A program made the translations under genes and the position numbers. The notes under the pieces are model-generated. The model was not told the origin of the DNA. It ran no database searches and saw only the letters and a program-made list of their open reading frames with translations. A stretch of 64,000 nt of DNA, taken from positions 372,001-436,000 of the forward strand of contig NZ_VNHJ01000001.1 in NCBI RefSeq assembly GCF_008124525.1. Reading direction: 5' to 3'. Source of the stretch: Oceanicella actignis (GTDB lineage: Bacteria; Pseudomonadota; Alphaproteobacteria; Rhodobacterales; Rhodobacteraceae). Positions 20,086-30,700 of this stretch are shown one piece after another; the first letter of the stretch is position 1, and each line of letters opens with the position of its first letter.

Positions 20086-23000
20086 TCAGCGGAATTCGCG
20101 CGCGGGGAAAAGGCGGCGCGCCTGGGCGCGCGGGTGGCCTGCGGGGCCGCGCGGCGCGCTGGCGGGGGATGCGCGGCGCGCGGCGGGGGATGCGGCATCG
20201 GACGAGGCGGGGGCCTCGGGCGGCGCGGCCAGCTCGTCGAGCAGCGCGCTCAGATCCTCGACCCGGTCGGCGACCAGATGCGTCACCTCGCCGTCGCGCT
20301 GGATGCGGCCGCGCACGCGCAGCAGCCGCCCGGCGATGACCGCGCGGCGAAAGCGCTCGTAGACCCTGGGCCAGACCACCACGTTGACCACGCCGGTCTC
20401 GTCCTCGAGCGTCAGGAACACCACCCCCTTGGCCGTGCCCGGCCGCTGGCGCACCAGCACCAGCCCCGCCGCATGGACCCGCGCGCCGGGCGGCGGGCGG
20501 TCCAGCGCGGCGGCGGGCAGCGGCGCGGGCGCGCGACCCATCCCCTGCGCCAGGCGCGGGCGCAGCAGCTCGAGCGGATGCCGGCGCAGGCTCAGGCGCA
20601 GGGCGGCGTAGTCGGCGGCCACCTCTTCGCCCGGGGCGACGGGCGGCAGGGCGATGGCGGGTTCGTCCAGCCCCTCGCCCTCGAGCGTGGCGTCGAACAG
20701 GGGCAACGGCGAGGCCGCCGCGCGCAGGGCGCGGACCTGCCACAGCGCCTGGCGCCGGGTCAGGCCGAGGGCGGCGAAGGCGTCGGCTTCGGCCAGGCGC
20801 TCGAGCGTGGCGGCGCCGATCCCGGCGCGGCGGCGCAGATCCTCGGGCGCGGCGTAGCCGTTGCCGCGCGCGGCGGCGATCCAGCGCGCGTCCTCTTCGG
20901 GCACGCCGCGCGCCTGGCGAAAGCCCAGCCGCAGCGCCAGCCCCCCCGCCGAGCGCGCCGATGGTTCGAGCGTGTTGTCCCAATAGCTGGCGTTGACGCA
21001 GACGGGGCGGACCTCGACGCCATGGGCGCGCGCGTCGCGCACGATCTGGGCCGGGGCGTAGAAGCCCATGGGCTGCGCGTTGAGCAGCGCGCAGGCGAAG
21101 GCGGCCGGGTGATGGCGCTTGAGCCAGGCCGAGGCGTAGACCAGCAGCGCGAAGCTGGCGGCGTGGCTTTCGGGAAAGCCGTATTCGCCGAAGCCCTCGA
21201 TCTGGCTGAAGCAGCGCTCGGCGAAGTCGCGCGCATAGCCCCTTGCGGTCATGCCCTCGACGAAGCGCTCGCGGAAGGCCGAGACGGTCCCGCTCTTGCG
21301 GAAGGCGGCCAGCGAGCGGCGCAGCCGGTCGGCCTCGGCGGGCGAGAAGCCGGCGCCGATGACGGCGATCTGCATGGCCTGCTCCTGGAACAGGGGCACG
21401 CCCAGCGTGCGCGCCAGCACCTCGCCCAGCGCGTCGGAGGGAAACGAGACCGGCTCTTCGCCGCGCCGCCGGCGCAGATAGGGGTGGACCATGTCGCCCT
21501 GGATGGGGCCGGGGCGGATGATGGCCACCTGGATGACCAGGTCGTAGAAGCAGCGCGGCTTCATGCGGGGCAGGAAGTTCATCTGCGCGCGGCTTTCGAC
21601 CTGGAACACGCCCAGGCTGTCGGCCCGGCACAGCATGTCGTAGACCGCGGGATCCTCGGGCGGCAGGGTGGCCAGGGTCCAGCGCGGGCCGCCATGGGCC
21701 GCGATCAGGTCGAAGCACTTGCGGATGCAGGTCAGCATGCCCAGCGCCAGCACGTCGACCTTGAGGATGCCCAGCGCGTCGATGTCGTCCTTGTCCCACT
21801 CGATGACGGTGCGGTCCTCCATGGCGGCGTTCTCGATGGGGACCAGCTCGTCCAGCCGGCCGCGGGTGATGACGAACCCGCCCGTGTGCTGCGAGAGGTG
21901 GCGCGGAAAGCCGATGATCTGGCGGCACAGTTCGAGCGTCTGGCGCAGGCGGCGGTCGGCGGGGTCGAGGCCGATCTCGCGCAGGCGCGCCTCGTCGACG
22001 CCCTCGGCCGACCAGCTCCAGACCTGCGAGGCCAGGGCGCCGGTCACGTCCTCGGACAGGCCCATGGCCTTGCCCACCTCGCGCACGGCGCGGCGGGCAC
22101 GGTAGCGGATGACGGTGGCGCACAGCCCCGCGCGGCTGCGGCCGTAGCGGGCGTAGATGTGCTGGATGACCTCCTCGCGGCGCTCGTGCTCGAAATCCAC
22201 GTCGATGTCGGGGGGCTCGTCGCGGGCTTCGGAGATGAAGCGCTCGAACACCATCGCGGCGACCTCGGGGGCGACGGCGGTGATGCGCAGCGCGTAGCAC
22301 ACCACCGAGTTCGCCGCCGAGCCGCGCCCCTGGCACAGGATGCCGCGGCTTTCGGCGAACTCGACCAGGTCGCGCACGGTCAGGAAGTAGCGCGCGTAGC
22401 CCAGCCGGGCGATCAGCGCCAGCTCGCGCTCGGCCATGGCTTGCACGCGGGCGGGGACGCCCTGGGGGTAGCGGCGGGCCAGGCCCTGGCGGGTCAGGCG
22501 CTCGAGCCGGGTCTGGGGGTCTTCGCCGCCGGCGACCTCGTCGGGGTATTCGTAGCGCAGCTGGTCGAGCGAGAAGGCGCAGGCGCGGGCCAGCTCGGCG
22601 GCGCGGTCCACGGCGCGCTCGTGGTCGGCGAAGATGCGGCGCATCTCGGCCTCGGCGCGCAGGCGCCGTTCGGCGTTGCGCAGGGCGCGGCGGCCGAGGC
22701 GGTCGATGACGGTCTTCTCGCGGATGCAGCGCAGCACGTCCGCCAGGCGCCGGCGCGCGCCATGGTGCATGATGGGGTCGGCCGTGGCGACCAGCGGCGC
22801 GCCGGCCTCTTCGGCGGCGGCGGCCAGGGCGGCCAGGCGTTCGCGGTCGCGCCCGTCATGGCGGGGGGCGGCGGCCAGGAACGTCTGCCCGGGAAGCCGG
22901 CGCGCCCAGCGTTGCGCCGCTTGCGCCGCGGCGCCCGCGCCGGCCGGGTCCGTTTGCGCGTCTTGCGCCGTTTCGGGCGGCGCCGTCAGCAGCAGGAACA

Positions 23001-23370
23001 TGCCCTGGGCGTGGGCGGCGACGTCTTCGGCGCGCAGGATGCAGCCGCCCTTGCGCGCGCGCCGCTTGCCCAGGGTCAGCAGGCGCGTCAGCCGCCCCCA
23101 GGCCGCGCGGTCGCGGGGCAGGGCGACCAGGGTTTCGCCGTCCTCGAGCACGAGCCGCGCGGCGGGGATCAGGCGCGGCGGGCGCAGGCCCTGCTCGGCG
23201 CATTCGCGCAGGGCCCGGTGGGCGCGCACCACGCCGGCCACCGAGTTGCGGTCGGCGATGGCGATGGCCTCGAGTCCCATGCGCGCGGCGCGCAGGACGT
23301 ATTCCTCGGGATGCGAGGCGCCGACGAGGAAGGTGTAGTTCGAGGTGGCGCAGAGTTCGGCGAAGGCCAT
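20086..23370 (-). CDS. dnaE2: Error-prone DNA polymerase III alpha subunit DnaE2
   Basis: A 1094-residue C-family polymerase of the DnaE2/ImuC type used in damage-induced mutagenesis. The N-terminal PHP domain begins AFAELCATSNYTFLVGASHP; the palm has GRGSAANSVVCYAL and PPDIDVDFEHERREEVIQHI, where the Asp-x-Asp pair is catalytic. The helix-hairpin-helix region and an OB-fold (VVFLTLEDETGVVNVVVWP) close the protein. The start at 23370 fits the family N-terminus although no clear ribosome site precedes it; a TTG at 23439 lies inside the promoter. A consensus LexA box sits upstream. The usual partners imuA and imuB are not adjacent. Confidence 0.95.
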   Translation of the reverse strand: MAFAELCATSNYTFLVGASHPEEYVLRAARMGLEAIAIADRNSVAGVVRAHRALRECAEQGLRPPRLIPAARLVLEDGETLVALPRDRAAWGRLTRLLTLGKRRARKGGCILRAEDVAAHAQGMFLLLTAPPETAQDAQTDPAGAGAAAQAAQRWARRLPGQTFLAAAPRHDGRDRERLAALAAAAEEAGAPLVATADPIMHHGARRRLADVLRCIREKTVIDRLGRRALRNAERRLRAEAEMRRIFADHERAVDRAAELARACAFSLDQLRYEYPDEVAGGEDPQTRLERLTRQGLARRYPQGVPARVQAMAERELALIARLGYARYFLTVRDLVEFAESRGILCQGRGSAANSVVCYALRITAVAPEVAAMVFERFISEARDEPPDIDVDFEHERREEVIQHIYARYGRSRAGLCATVIRYRARRAVREVGKAMGLSEDVTGALASQVWSWSAEGVDEARLREIGLDPADRRLRQTLELCRQIIGFPRHLSQHTGGFVITRGRLDELVPIENAAMEDRTVIEWDKDDIDALGILKVDVLALGMLTCIRKCFDLIAAHGGPRWTLATLPPEDPAVYDMLCRADSLGVFQVESRAQMNFLPRMKPRCFYDLVIQVAIIRPGPIQGDMVHPYLRRRRGEEPVSFPSDALGEVLARTLGVPLFQEQAMQIAVIGAGFSPAEADRLRRSLAAFRKSGTVSAFRERFVEGMTARGYARDFAERCFSQIEGFGEYGFPESHAASFALLVYASAWLKRHHPAAFACALLNAQPMGFYAPAQIVRDARAHGVEVRPVCVNASYWDNTLEPSARSAGGLALRLGFRQARGVPEEDARWIAAARGNGYAAPEDLRRRAGIGAATLERLAEADAFAALGLTRRQALWQVRALRAAASPLPLFDATLEGEGLDEPAIALPPVAPGEEVAADYAALRLSLRRHPLELLRPRLAQGMGRAPAPLPAAALDRPPPGARVHAAGLVLVRQRPGTAKGVVFLTLEDETGVVNVVVWPRVYERFRRAVIAGRLLRVRGRIQRDGEVTHLVADRVEDLSALLDELAAPPEAPASSDAASPAARRASPASAPRGPAGHPRAQARRLFPAREFR

Positions 23371-23412
23371 GGCGGAGGAATCCCGGCGCCCGCGGGGTGC
23401 GGGCGTGCGTAT

Positions 23413-23439
23413 GTTCTCAATTTGTTCTTGTTTGTGCAA
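23413..23439 (-). promoter_or_regulatory. SOS (LexA) box and promoter of dnaE2
   Basis: GTTCTCAATTTGTTC at 23413-23427 is an exact match to the alphaproteobacterial LexA motif GTTC-N7-GTTC. On the dnaE2 strand a TTGCAC -35 (23434-23439) precedes it and GAACAT is a possible -10 at 17-base spacing, so bound LexA would cover the promoter. The box is 43 bases before the dnaE2 ATG. Confidence 0.85.
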
Positions 23440-24022
23440 GCCGAGTCCGACCCCTGATGCGCGGCGGCGGGGCGGGGCGGCTCCGGCCCTTGCAAGCCGA
23501 CGCCCGGGCGCGGCGCGGGGCGCCGTCGCGCGCGGGCCGACGGAGGGCGCAAACCCGCCGGCGTCGCTCTTCCTGCCGGCGGCGCGCCAGGCCGGGTGCG
23601 CGTCAATGCGGCCGAGGGCGCGGCGCGTGCGGCGGCGGGCGGCGGTCCAAACCTCGGCGGGGGGCGGTTCGGCCCCTGGCGCGGGCCGGACGAGCGGCGC
23701 GGGCGGCGCGGGCGGCCCGGGCGGCCCGGGGGGGGCGCCTGTCGGGCGCGGGCCGGCTCCCGCTTGCCTTGGGGGCGCCTTCGGCGGGGCGACGAGGGGC
23801 GTCGGCTCGGCCCGCGCGGCTCGGCCCGCCTGGTTCGGTTTGCCAGCCCGTCCGGCGCGAGCGGCGCGGTGCGGCTGACGCGCCTCGGTTGGCGCGCGTC
23901 AGCCGGCGCAGCCCGTCCGGCGCGGCTCGCCCGGCGCGCGTCAGCCGGCGCAGCCCGTCCGGCGTGGCGGCGCGCGGTGCGGGCGGCGCGCGGTGCGGGC
24001 GGCGCGGTCCGGGCGGCGCGCT
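23440..24022. other. GC-rich gap between dnaE2 promoter and pepN end
   Basis: About 580 bases without a credible gene. Open frames here are Gly/Arg/Ala-rich and appear in all frames. The right end contains a 32-bp perfect direct repeat described separately. No terminator with a T tract is visible for pepN. Confidence 0.55.
23891..23964. repeat. 32-bp perfect direct repeat, 42-bp period
   Basis: A 32-base block beginning GGCGCGCGTCAGCCGGCGCA occurs at 23891-23922 and, without a mismatch, at 23933-23964, separated by ten bases. It lies downstream of pepN. Confidence 0.85.
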
Positions 24023-26653
24023 TCAGCCGTCCAGCATGCGCTCGACCATCTCGGACAGATCGCGCGAAAGGCCCGGCTCGGCGGCGATGCGCTGCAGCTG
24101 GGCGCGCGCCAGCGCCTGGCGCCCGGCATCGAGGCGCCGCCATGTCTCGAACGCGCCGGCCATGCGCGCCGCCGTCTGGGGGTTGACCTTGTCCATGCGC
24201 AAGAGCCAGTCGGCGTAGAAGCGGTAGGGCGCGCCGTCGGCGGCGTGGAAGCGCGCCGGGTTGGCCATGGCGAAGGCCCCCACCAGCGAGCGCAGCCGGT
24301 TGGGGTTGCGCCACTGGAAGTCCTCGGCCTCGGACAGCGCCTTGACGCGGGCGAAGGCGTCGGGCTGGGGCGAGGTGGCCTGGATCATGCGCCACTTGTC
24401 CATCACCAGCGGATCGTGCGCCCACTGGCGGCGGAAGGCCTCGAGCGCCTCGTCGGCCTGCGGCGCGCCGTTGTGCGTCAGCGCCGTCAGCGCCGCCAGC
24501 TTGTCGGTCATGTTGTCGGCGGCGGCGAACTGCGCCGCCGCGTCGGCCTGGCCCTGCGGACGGCGCGCCAGAAGGGCCAGCGCGCCGTTGGCCAGGGCGC
24601 GGCGGCCGGCGTCGGCGGCCTCGGGGCTGTAGGGGCCGACGGGGCGGTGCAGGGCGCGCAGCGCGGCCAGGTCGTCGGCCAGCGCGTCGGTCAGCGCGTC
24701 CTTCCAGCGCTCGCGCGCGGCGTGGACGACCTGCGGATCGACCACGCCGTCGCGGTCGAACAGGGCTTGGGCGATCTCGTCTTCCGAGGGCGGGGCCAGG
24801 ATCAGGGCGCGGAAGGCGGGGTCGAGCGTTTCGTCGCGCAGCGCCTTGCCCAGCGCCTCGACGACGCCGGGGGCGATGGGCGCGGGCGTCAGCGTCGGGA
24901 CTCCGTCGCGCAGCGCCGTCTGCGCGGCGATGGCTTCGGCGGCCAGCGCGGCGCCGGCCTGCCAGCGGTTGAAGGGGTCGGAATCATGGGCCAGCAGGAA
25001 GGCGCGCTCGGCCGGATCGGCGTCGCGCTCGAGGATCACGGGCGCCGAGAAGCCGCGCAGCAGCGACAGCGTCGGCCGCTCGGGCAGCTCGATGCGCCAG
25101 CTTTGCTCGGCCTCGGTCAGCTCGAACAGGCGCCGGGGCGCGATCTCGTCGCCCGACTGGCCGAGAAAGCCGCACGCGACGGGAATGACCATGGGCTTCT
25201 TGTCGGGCTGGCCGGGCGTGGGCGGCACGCGCTGGGACAGGGTCAGCGTCAGCGCGCGCCCGTCCCATTCCTCGCGCACGCGCAGGCGGGGCGTGCCGGC
25301 CTGCTCATACCACAGCTTGAACTGCGACAGGTCGCGGCCCGAGACGTCCTCGAACACCTTCAGCCAGTCCTCGACGGCGCAGGCCTGGCCGTCATGGCGC
25401 TCGAAATACAGGTCCATGCCCTTGCGCCAGGTCTCTTCGCCCACAAGCAGGCGCAGCATGCGGATGACCTCGGCGCCTTTCTCATAGACCGTGGCGGTGT
25501 AGAAGTTGTTGATCTCGCGATAGCTGTCGGGCCGCACGGGATGGGCCAGCGGGCCCGCGTCCTCGCGGAACTGGCGCGCGCGCAGCTGGCGCACGTCCTC
25601 GATGCGCTTGACCGCGGCCGAGCGCTGGTCGGCGGTGAACTCCTGATCGCGGAAGACGGTCAGCCCCTCTTTCAGGCACAGCTGGAACCAGTCGCGGCAG
25701 GTGATGCGGTTGCCGGTCCAGTTGTGGAAATACTCGTGGGCGACGATGCTCTCGATCAGCTCGTAGTCGCGGTCGGTGGCGGTCTGGGGGCTGGCGAGGA
25801 CGTATTTCGAGTTGAAGATGTTCAGGCCCTTGTTCTCCATCGCGCCCATGTTGAAGTCGTCCACGGCGACGATGTTGAACACGCTCAGATCATATTCGCG
25901 GCCGTATTTCTCCTCGTCCCAGCGCATGGCGCGCTTGAGCGCGTCCAGCGCGTAGGCGCAGCGGTCCTCGTCGCCGGGGCGCACCCACACGTTCAGCGCC
26001 ACCTTGCGCCCCGAGGCGGTGACGAAGGCGTCCGAGACGGCGCGCAGATCGCCCGCCACCAGCGCGAACAGATACGAGGGCTTGGGCCACGGATCGCGCC
26101 AGCAGGCGTAGCGGCGGCCGCCGGGCAGGGGGCCGCTCTCGCCCGGCTCGCCGTTCGACAGCAGCGTTCCCAGCTCGGCCGGGGCCTCGATGCGCACCGA
26201 GAACACCGCCATCACGTCGGGCCGGTCGGGATAGTAGGTGATCTTGCGAAAGCCCTGCGCCTCGCACTGGGTGCAATACATGCCGTTGGACAGGTAGAGC
26301 CCCTCGAGCGCGGTGTTCGCGGCCGGGGCGATCACGGTCTCGCATTCCCACACGAAGGCGTCGGGCAGGGGGGCGTCCAGCGTCAGCCCCTCGGCGTCCA
26401 GCGTCAGGCGGTCGGTGACGTCCTCGCCGTTGACCGAGGCGCGCAGCAGCCGCAGGCCCCGCCCGTCCAGCCGCAGCGGGCCGCCGGGGCCGTCGGGGTT
26501 GCGGGTGAAGTCGATGCGCGCGCGCACGCGCGTCGCGTCCGGGTGCAGGTCGAAGGTCAGATCCGTGGTTTCGACCAGCCAGGCGGGGGGCCGGTAGTCG
26601 GCCAGCCGGATGAGGGGGGCCTTGGGCGTGTCGTCGCGCCGGTCTGCGGGCAT
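24023..26653 (-). CDS. pepN: Aminopeptidase N (M1 family, Pfam/COG PepN type)
   Basis: An 876-residue zinc metallo-aminopeptidase that removes N-terminal residues from peptides in the cytoplasm. The exopeptidase motif [11 protein letters not shown] (residues ~262-272) and the zinc motif HEYFHNW within [13 protein letters not shown] (residues ~300) are present. The N-terminal [23 protein letters not shown] and the C-terminal all-helical repeat domain match the E. coli-type enzyme in length and order. The ATG at 26653 has GGAGAG upstream. It is divergent from glcB with about 200 bases between them. Confidence 0.96.
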   Translation of the reverse strand: MPADRRDDTPKAPLIRLADYRPPAWLVETTDLTFDLHPDATRVRARIDFTRNPDGPGGPLRLDGRGLRLLRASVNGEDVTDRLTLDAEGLTLDAPLPDAFVWECETVIAPAANTALEGLYLSNGMYCTQCEAQGFRKITYYPDRPDVMAVFSVRIEAPAELGTLLSNGEPGESGPLPGGRRYACWRDPWPKPSYLFALVAGDLRAVSDAFVTASGRKVALNVWVRPGDEDRCAYALDALKRAMRWDEEKYGREYDLSVFNIVAVDDFNMGAMENKGLNIFNSKYVLASPQTATDRDYELIESIVAHEYFHNWTGNRITCRDWFQLCLKEGLTVFRDQEFTADQRSAAVKRIEDVRQLRARQFREDAGPLAHPVRPDSYREINNFYTATVYEKGAEVIRMLRLLVGEETWRKGMDLYFERHDGQACAVEDWLKVFEDVSGRDLSQFKLWYEQAGTPRLRVREEWDGRALTLTLSQRVPPTPGQPDKKPMVIPVACGFLGQSGDEIAPRRLFELTEAEQSWRIELPERPTLSLLRGFSAPVILERDADPAERAFLLAHDSDPFNRWQAGAALAAEAIAAQTALRDGVPTLTPAPIAPGVVEALGKALRDETLDPAFRALILAPPSEDEIAQALFDRDGVVDPQVVHAARERWKDALTDALADDLAALRALHRPVGPYSPEAADAGRRALANGALALLARRPQGQADAAAQFAAADNMTDKLAALTALTHNGAPQADEALEAFRRQWAHDPLVMDKWRMIQATSPQPDAFARVKALSEAEDFQWRNPNRLRSLVGAFAMANPARFHAADGAPYRFYADWLLRMDKVNPQTAARMAGAFETWRRLDAGRQALARAQLQRIAAEPGLSRDLSEMVERMLDG

Positions 26654-26854
26654 GTCGCTCTCCAGTCCAAAGGGTTCGCGGCACAGTTATGCAAACGCGC
26701 GCCCGGCTCAAGCGCCGCGCGCGCTTTCCGTGTGGTGAAATCGCATGTCATTTGCGTGGCGCCGCCGGCCGGGCCGCGCTTAGCTGCGCGCAGCAGGCGC
26801 CGACAGGCGCGAATCCGCCGCGAAGTATCCGCCGCAAGAAGGAGCCGCGAACCC

Positions 26855-29017
26855 ATGACCGAGCGCATCGAGGCCGCGGGGCTGAAGGTCGCCCGCGAGC
26901 TGCACGACTTCATCGAGAACGAGGCCCTGCCCGGAACGGGCGTGACCTCGGAGGCCTTCTGGTCGGGCCTTGCGCGCATCGTGCGCGAGAAGGGGCCCGC
27001 GAACCGCGCCCTTTTGCAGCGGCGCGACGAGCTGCAGCGCAAGATCGACGCCTGGCACCGCGAGCGGCGCGGCGCGCCCCATGACGCGGCGGCCTATCGC
27101 GCCTTCCTCGAAGAGATCGGCTATCTGCTGCCCGAGGGGCCGGATTTCGAGATCACGACCGCCAATGTCGATCCCGAGATCGCGCAGGTGCCCGGCCCGC
27201 AGCTGGTGGTGCCGGTGACGAATGCGCGCTACGCGCTCAACGCGGCGAATGCGCGCTGGGGCTCGCTCTATGACGCGCTTTACGGCACCGACGCGCTGGG
27301 CGATCTGCCGCCGCCGGGCGGCTACGACGCGGCGCGCGGGGCGCGGGTGGTGGCCTGGGCCAAGGCGTTCCTGGACGAGGCCGCGCCGCTGGCCGGCGGC
27401 CGGCATGCGCAGGTCGAGGGCTATGCCGTGCGCGACGGCGCGCTGATCGCGCGCGGCCCGTGGGGCGAGACCGGCCTTGCCCGCCCCGAGGCCTTCGTCG
27501 GCTGGCGCGGCGCGCCCGACTCGCCCGAAGCGGTGCTGCTGCGCAACAACGGCCTGCATGTCGAGATCGCGATCGACCGCGCCGGCGCGGTCGGCGCCTC
27601 GGACCCGGCGGGGGTGCAGGACGTGCTGCTCGAGTCGGCCGTCTCGACCATCATGGATTGCGAGGACAGCGTCGCGACCGTGGACGCCGAGGACAAGACC
27701 CGCGCCTATCGCAACTGGCTGGGGCTGATGAAGGGCGACCTGGCCGAAGAGGTCGAGAAGAACGGCCGCCGCTTCACCCGCGCGCTTGCGCCCGACCGCG
27801 TCTTCACGCGCCCCGACGGCGCCGAGGGCCGGCTGAAGGGGCGCTCGCTGATGCTGGTGCGCAATGTGGGCCTGCTGATGACCACCCCCGCCGTGCTGGG
27901 CCCCGACGGCGCCGAGATCCAGGAGCAGCAGCTCGACGCCATGGTCACGGCGCTGTGCGCCATGCACGACCTCGGGCGGCGCGCGAACTCGGCGACCGGC
28001 TCGATCTACACGGTCAATCCCAAGATGCACGGCCCCGACGAGGTGGCGCATGTCGCCTCGGTCCTGGCCATGGTCGAAGAGGCGCTGGGCCTTGCGCCCT
28101 GCACCATCAAGATGGGCATCATGGACGAAGAGCGCCGCACCACGGTCAACCTCAAGGAGTGCATCCGCGCCGCCCGCGACCGGGTCGTGTTCATCAACAC
28201 CGGCTTCCTCGACCGCACCGGCGACGAGATCCACACCTCGATGGAGGCCGGGCCCATGGTCCGCAAGGCTGACATGAAGAGCCAGCCCTGGATCCTGGCC
28301 TACGAGGACTGGAACGTGGATGTGGGCCTGGCCTGCGGCCTGCGCGGCAAGGCGCAGATCGGCAAGGGCATGTGGGCCATGCCCGACATGATGGCGGCGA
28401 TGCTCGAGCAGAAGATCGCCCATCCCATGGCCGGCGCCAACTGCGCCTGGGTGCCCAGCCCGACCGCGGCCACGCTGCACGCCACGCATTATCACAAGGT
28501 CGACGTGCTGGCCCGCCAGGCCGAGCTGGCGGGCCGGCGGCGCGCGCGGCTGGACGACATCCTGACCATTCCGCTCGCCCCCGCGCCCGACTGGTCCGAC
28601 GACGAGATCCAGGCCGAGCTCGACAACAACGCGCAGGGCATCCTGGGCTATGTGGTGCGCTGGGTCGATCAGGGCATCGGCTGCTCGAAGGTGCCCGACA
28701 TCAACGATGTCGGCCTGATGGAAGACCGCGCCACCTGCCGCATCTCGTCCCAGCACATGGCCAACTGGCTGCATCACGGCGTGGTGGACGAGGCCCGCAT
28801 CATGGAGACGATGAAGCGCATGGCCCAGGTGGTGGACCGCCAGAACGCCGGCGATCCGGCCTATCGGCCCATGGCGCCCGATTTCGACGGCCCGGCCTTC
28901 CGCGCGGCCTGCGAGCTGGTGCTGCGCGGGGTCGAGGCGCCCTCGGGCTACACCGAGCCCACGCTGCACGCCTGGCGCCTGCGGCGCAAGGCCATGGACC
29001 GCGGAGAGGCGGCATGA
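26855..29017 (+). CDS. glcB: Malate synthase G
   Basis: A 720-residue enzyme that condenses glyoxylate with acetyl-CoA to give malate. Length fits isoform G (about 720-730) rather than A. The TIM-barrel core has [35 protein letters not shown], the catalytic region [13 protein letters not shown] and [14 protein letters not shown]; the C-terminal plug carries [20 protein letters not shown] with the conserved Cys and catalytic Asp region. The ATG at 26855 has AAGAAGGAG upstream; the very long frame before it is antisense to pepN. It overlaps the next gene by ATGA. Isocitrate lyase is not in the window, so the glyoxylate could come from glycolate or purine breakdown. Confidence 0.96.
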   Translation: MTERIEAAGLKVARELHDFIENEALPGTGVTSEAFWSGLARIVREKGPANRALLQRRDELQRKIDAWHRERRGAPHDAAAYRAFLEEIGYLLPEGPDFEITTANVDPEIAQVPGPQLVVPVTNARYALNAANARWGSLYDALYGTDALGDLPPPGGYDAARGARVVAWAKAFLDEAAPLAGGRHAQVEGYAVRDGALIARGPWGETGLARPEAFVGWRGAPDSPEAVLLRNNGLHVEIAIDRAGAVGASDPAGVQDVLLESAVSTIMDCEDSVATVDAEDKTRAYRNWLGLMKGDLAEEVEKNGRRFTRALAPDRVFTRPDGAEGRLKGRSLMLVRNVGLLMTTPAVLGPDGAEIQEQQLDAMVTALCAMHDLGRRANSATGSIYTVNPKMHGPDEVAHVASVLAMVEEALGLAPCTIKMGIMDEERRTTVNLKECIRAARDRVVFINTGFLDRTGDEIHTSMEAGPMVRKADMKSQPWILAYEDWNVDVGLACGLRGKAQIGKGMWAMPDMMAAMLEQKIAHPMAGANCAWVPSPTAATLHATHYHKVDVLARQAELAGRRRARLDDILTIPLAPAPDWSDDEIQAELDNNAQGILGYVVRWVDQGIGCSKVPDINDVGLMEDRATCRISSQHMANWLHHGVVDEARIMETMKRMAQVVDRQNAGDPAYRPMAPDFDGPAFRAACELVLRGVEAPSGYTEPTLHAWRLRRKAMDRGEAA

Positions 29018-29445
29018 GCGCCCTGACGCTGGAGGCCGCGCGGCGCGTCGTCGACGGCGCGCTGGCGCATGCGCGCGCGGCCGGCTTCAAGCCCATCGCC
29101 GTGCTGGTGCTGGATGCGGGCGGTCATCCCCTGGCCTTCGCGCGCGAGGACGGCGCCTCGCCGGGGCGCTGGGCCATCGCCCATGGCAAGGCGCATGGCG
29201 CGATCATGCTCGGAACGGGCTCGCGCGCGCTCATGGCCCGGGCCGAGGCGCAGGCCTATTTCGTGGCCGCCGCCAACGGCGCGCTGGGCGGCGCGCTGGT
29301 GCCGGTTCCGGGCGGCGTGCTGCTGCGCGCGGCCGATGGCGAGGTGATCGGCGCCGTCGGCGTCAGCGGCGAGACCTCGGACAATGACGAGGCCGCCGCC
29401 CTGGCCGGCGCCGCCGCGGCGGGCCTGCGCGCCGATCCCGGCTGA
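29014..29445 (+). CDS. GlcG/HbpS-family heme-binding-like protein
   Basis: A 143-residue protein of the DUF336 fold (GlcG, HbpS, PduO C-terminal domain). Visible family features are the start [38 protein letters not shown] and the glycine-rich [11 protein letters not shown] and [14 protein letters not shown]. Members bind heme or cobalamin or have unknown roles; glcG often lies in glycolate operons, which fits its ATGA overlap with glcB here. Its exact function is not established. Confidence 0.88.
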   Translation: MSALTLEAARRVVDGALAHARAAGFKPIAVLVLDAGGHPLAFAREDGASPGRWAIAHGKAHGAIMLGTGSRALMARAEAQAYFVAAANGALGGALVPVPGGVLLRAADGEVIGAVGVSGETSDNDEAAALAGAAAAGLRADPG

Positions 29446-30068
29446 TCCTGACGCGGCCCGGCGCATCGGCGGGGCGCAATCGCGCAAGCATTCGGGCGCA
29501 AGGCATCCGGGCGCAAGCGCGGGGCGCGAAGCGGCGATGCGCCGGGCGGCCCGTTCGCGGCCGCCGCGCCCCGCGCGCCCAGGGTCCGGCGCCGGCGCTG
29601 CGCGGGGCGGGGGCCGCGTCCGTGCGCAGGCATCGCCCGTGCCGATCCTCCGCCTGCGCCTTGCGGGGCCGGGGCTCCGCCCCTGCGGCCGGCCCCCACG
29701 GCGCGACGGCGCGCCGATGGCGCCGGCCCGCCAGGCCCCGCTTCGCGGGGCGCGGTCGCCGCGACCTGCATGCGCCGGCTTCGCGCCGAGGCCAGGCGTC
29801 CCGTCGCGTCCCCTCGGCGGACGCCCGGCGGCCCCGCGCCCCGGCCGTTCTCCCGGCGGCCTTGCGCCCTGGCCCGCCGCCCCGCGCCTTGGCCTCTCGC
29901 CCGACGGCCCCGCCGCGCGTCGACGCGCCGGTCCGCCGCGGCCTTGCCCCCGCGCCCGGCGGCCTTCGGCCTGGCGCTCGGGCGTGGGTCGCTTTCGCCA
30001 GGCCGCGCGGCAGGCTATGCTTTCGGGAAACGGCGACGCTCGCGCCGGACAAGCGGAGGAAAACCGAC
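29446..30068. other. 623-base GC-rich gap before the VOC gene
   Basis: No credible gene. It contains a 15-bp tandem duplication (29488-29517, core GCAT(T/C)CGGGCGCAAG), several small hairpins such as CCCCGCTTCGCGGGG near 29733, and loosely periodic CCCGGCGGCC-like sequence at 29820-29960. Confidence 0.55.
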
Positions 30069-30614
30069 ATGCAGCCGATCCAGGTGCAAGGCGTTCATCA
30101 CATCACCCTGACCGGCGCCGACCGGCGCAGCGCCATCGACTTCTGGCAAGGCGTGCTGGGCATGCCCTTCGTCTTCGAACAGCCCAACCTGGACGCGCCC
30201 GAAGAGAACCACCTTTACTTCGACCCCGGAGACGGGCGCCTCATCACCATCTTCACGCATGAGGGGCGCAAGCCCTCGGGCCGCCCGGCGCCGCAGGGGC
30301 CGGGCTGCGTGCACCACCTGGCGCTGACGGTCAGCCGCGCCGTCTTCGCCCAGGCGGCGCAGGGGCTCAAGGCGCGGGGCCTGGCCCATTCGGGGCCGAA
30401 GGATCGGGGCTTCATGGACTCGATCTACTTCCGCGAGCCGCTCGGCCTTCTGATCGAACTCTCCTGCTGGCGCTTCACGCCGCCCGAGGGCTTCGACCAC
30501 GCCCGCGTGCTGGCCGAGGCCCACCGCCTGCGCGTGGCGCGCGGCGCCCCGGCCATAGCGGACGAGCATGTGGCCGAGGCCATCGCCGCCCTCGCCGCCG
30601 CACGCGGGCGCTGA
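30069..30614 (+). CDS. VOC-family (glyoxalase/extradiol dioxygenase fold) protein
   Basis: A 181-residue protein with two beta-alpha-beta-beta-beta modules: VQGVHHITLTGADRRSAIDFWQGVLGMPFVFEQ in the first and GCVHHLALTVSRAVFAQAAQGL with YFREPLGLLIELSCWRF in the second. Metal ligands expected in the fold are His of VHHITL, His of VHHLAL and Glu of LIELS. Substrate unknown; such proteins include ring-cleavage dioxygenases and glyoxalases. GGAGGA at 30055-30060 supports the ATG at 30069. Confidence 0.88.
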   Translation: MQPIQVQGVHHITLTGADRRSAIDFWQGVLGMPFVFEQPNLDAPEENHLYFDPGDGRLITIFTHEGRKPSGRPAPQGPGCVHHLALTVSRAVFAQAAQGLKARGLAHSGPKDRGFMDSIYFREPLGLLIELSCWRFTPPEGFDHARVLAEAHRLRVARGAPAIADEHVAEAIAALAAARGR

Positions 30615-30700
30615 GGGCTGCGGCCGGCCGGCCCCGCAGAGCCAGACGTTTTCCCCGACGTTTCCCCAAAGGTTTCGATCCAGACCCGGAGCTTGTCGGC

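Noticed and set aside
19681-23457. A 1258-residue plus-strand open frame opposite dnaE2
   Set aside because: It mirrors dnaE2 codons; it lacks any recognisable domain and its composition is that of an antisense shadow.
23993-26854. N-terminal extension of the glcB frame for about 950 codons
   Set aside because: This part is antisense to pepN; malate synthase G homology and a ribosome site begin at 26855.
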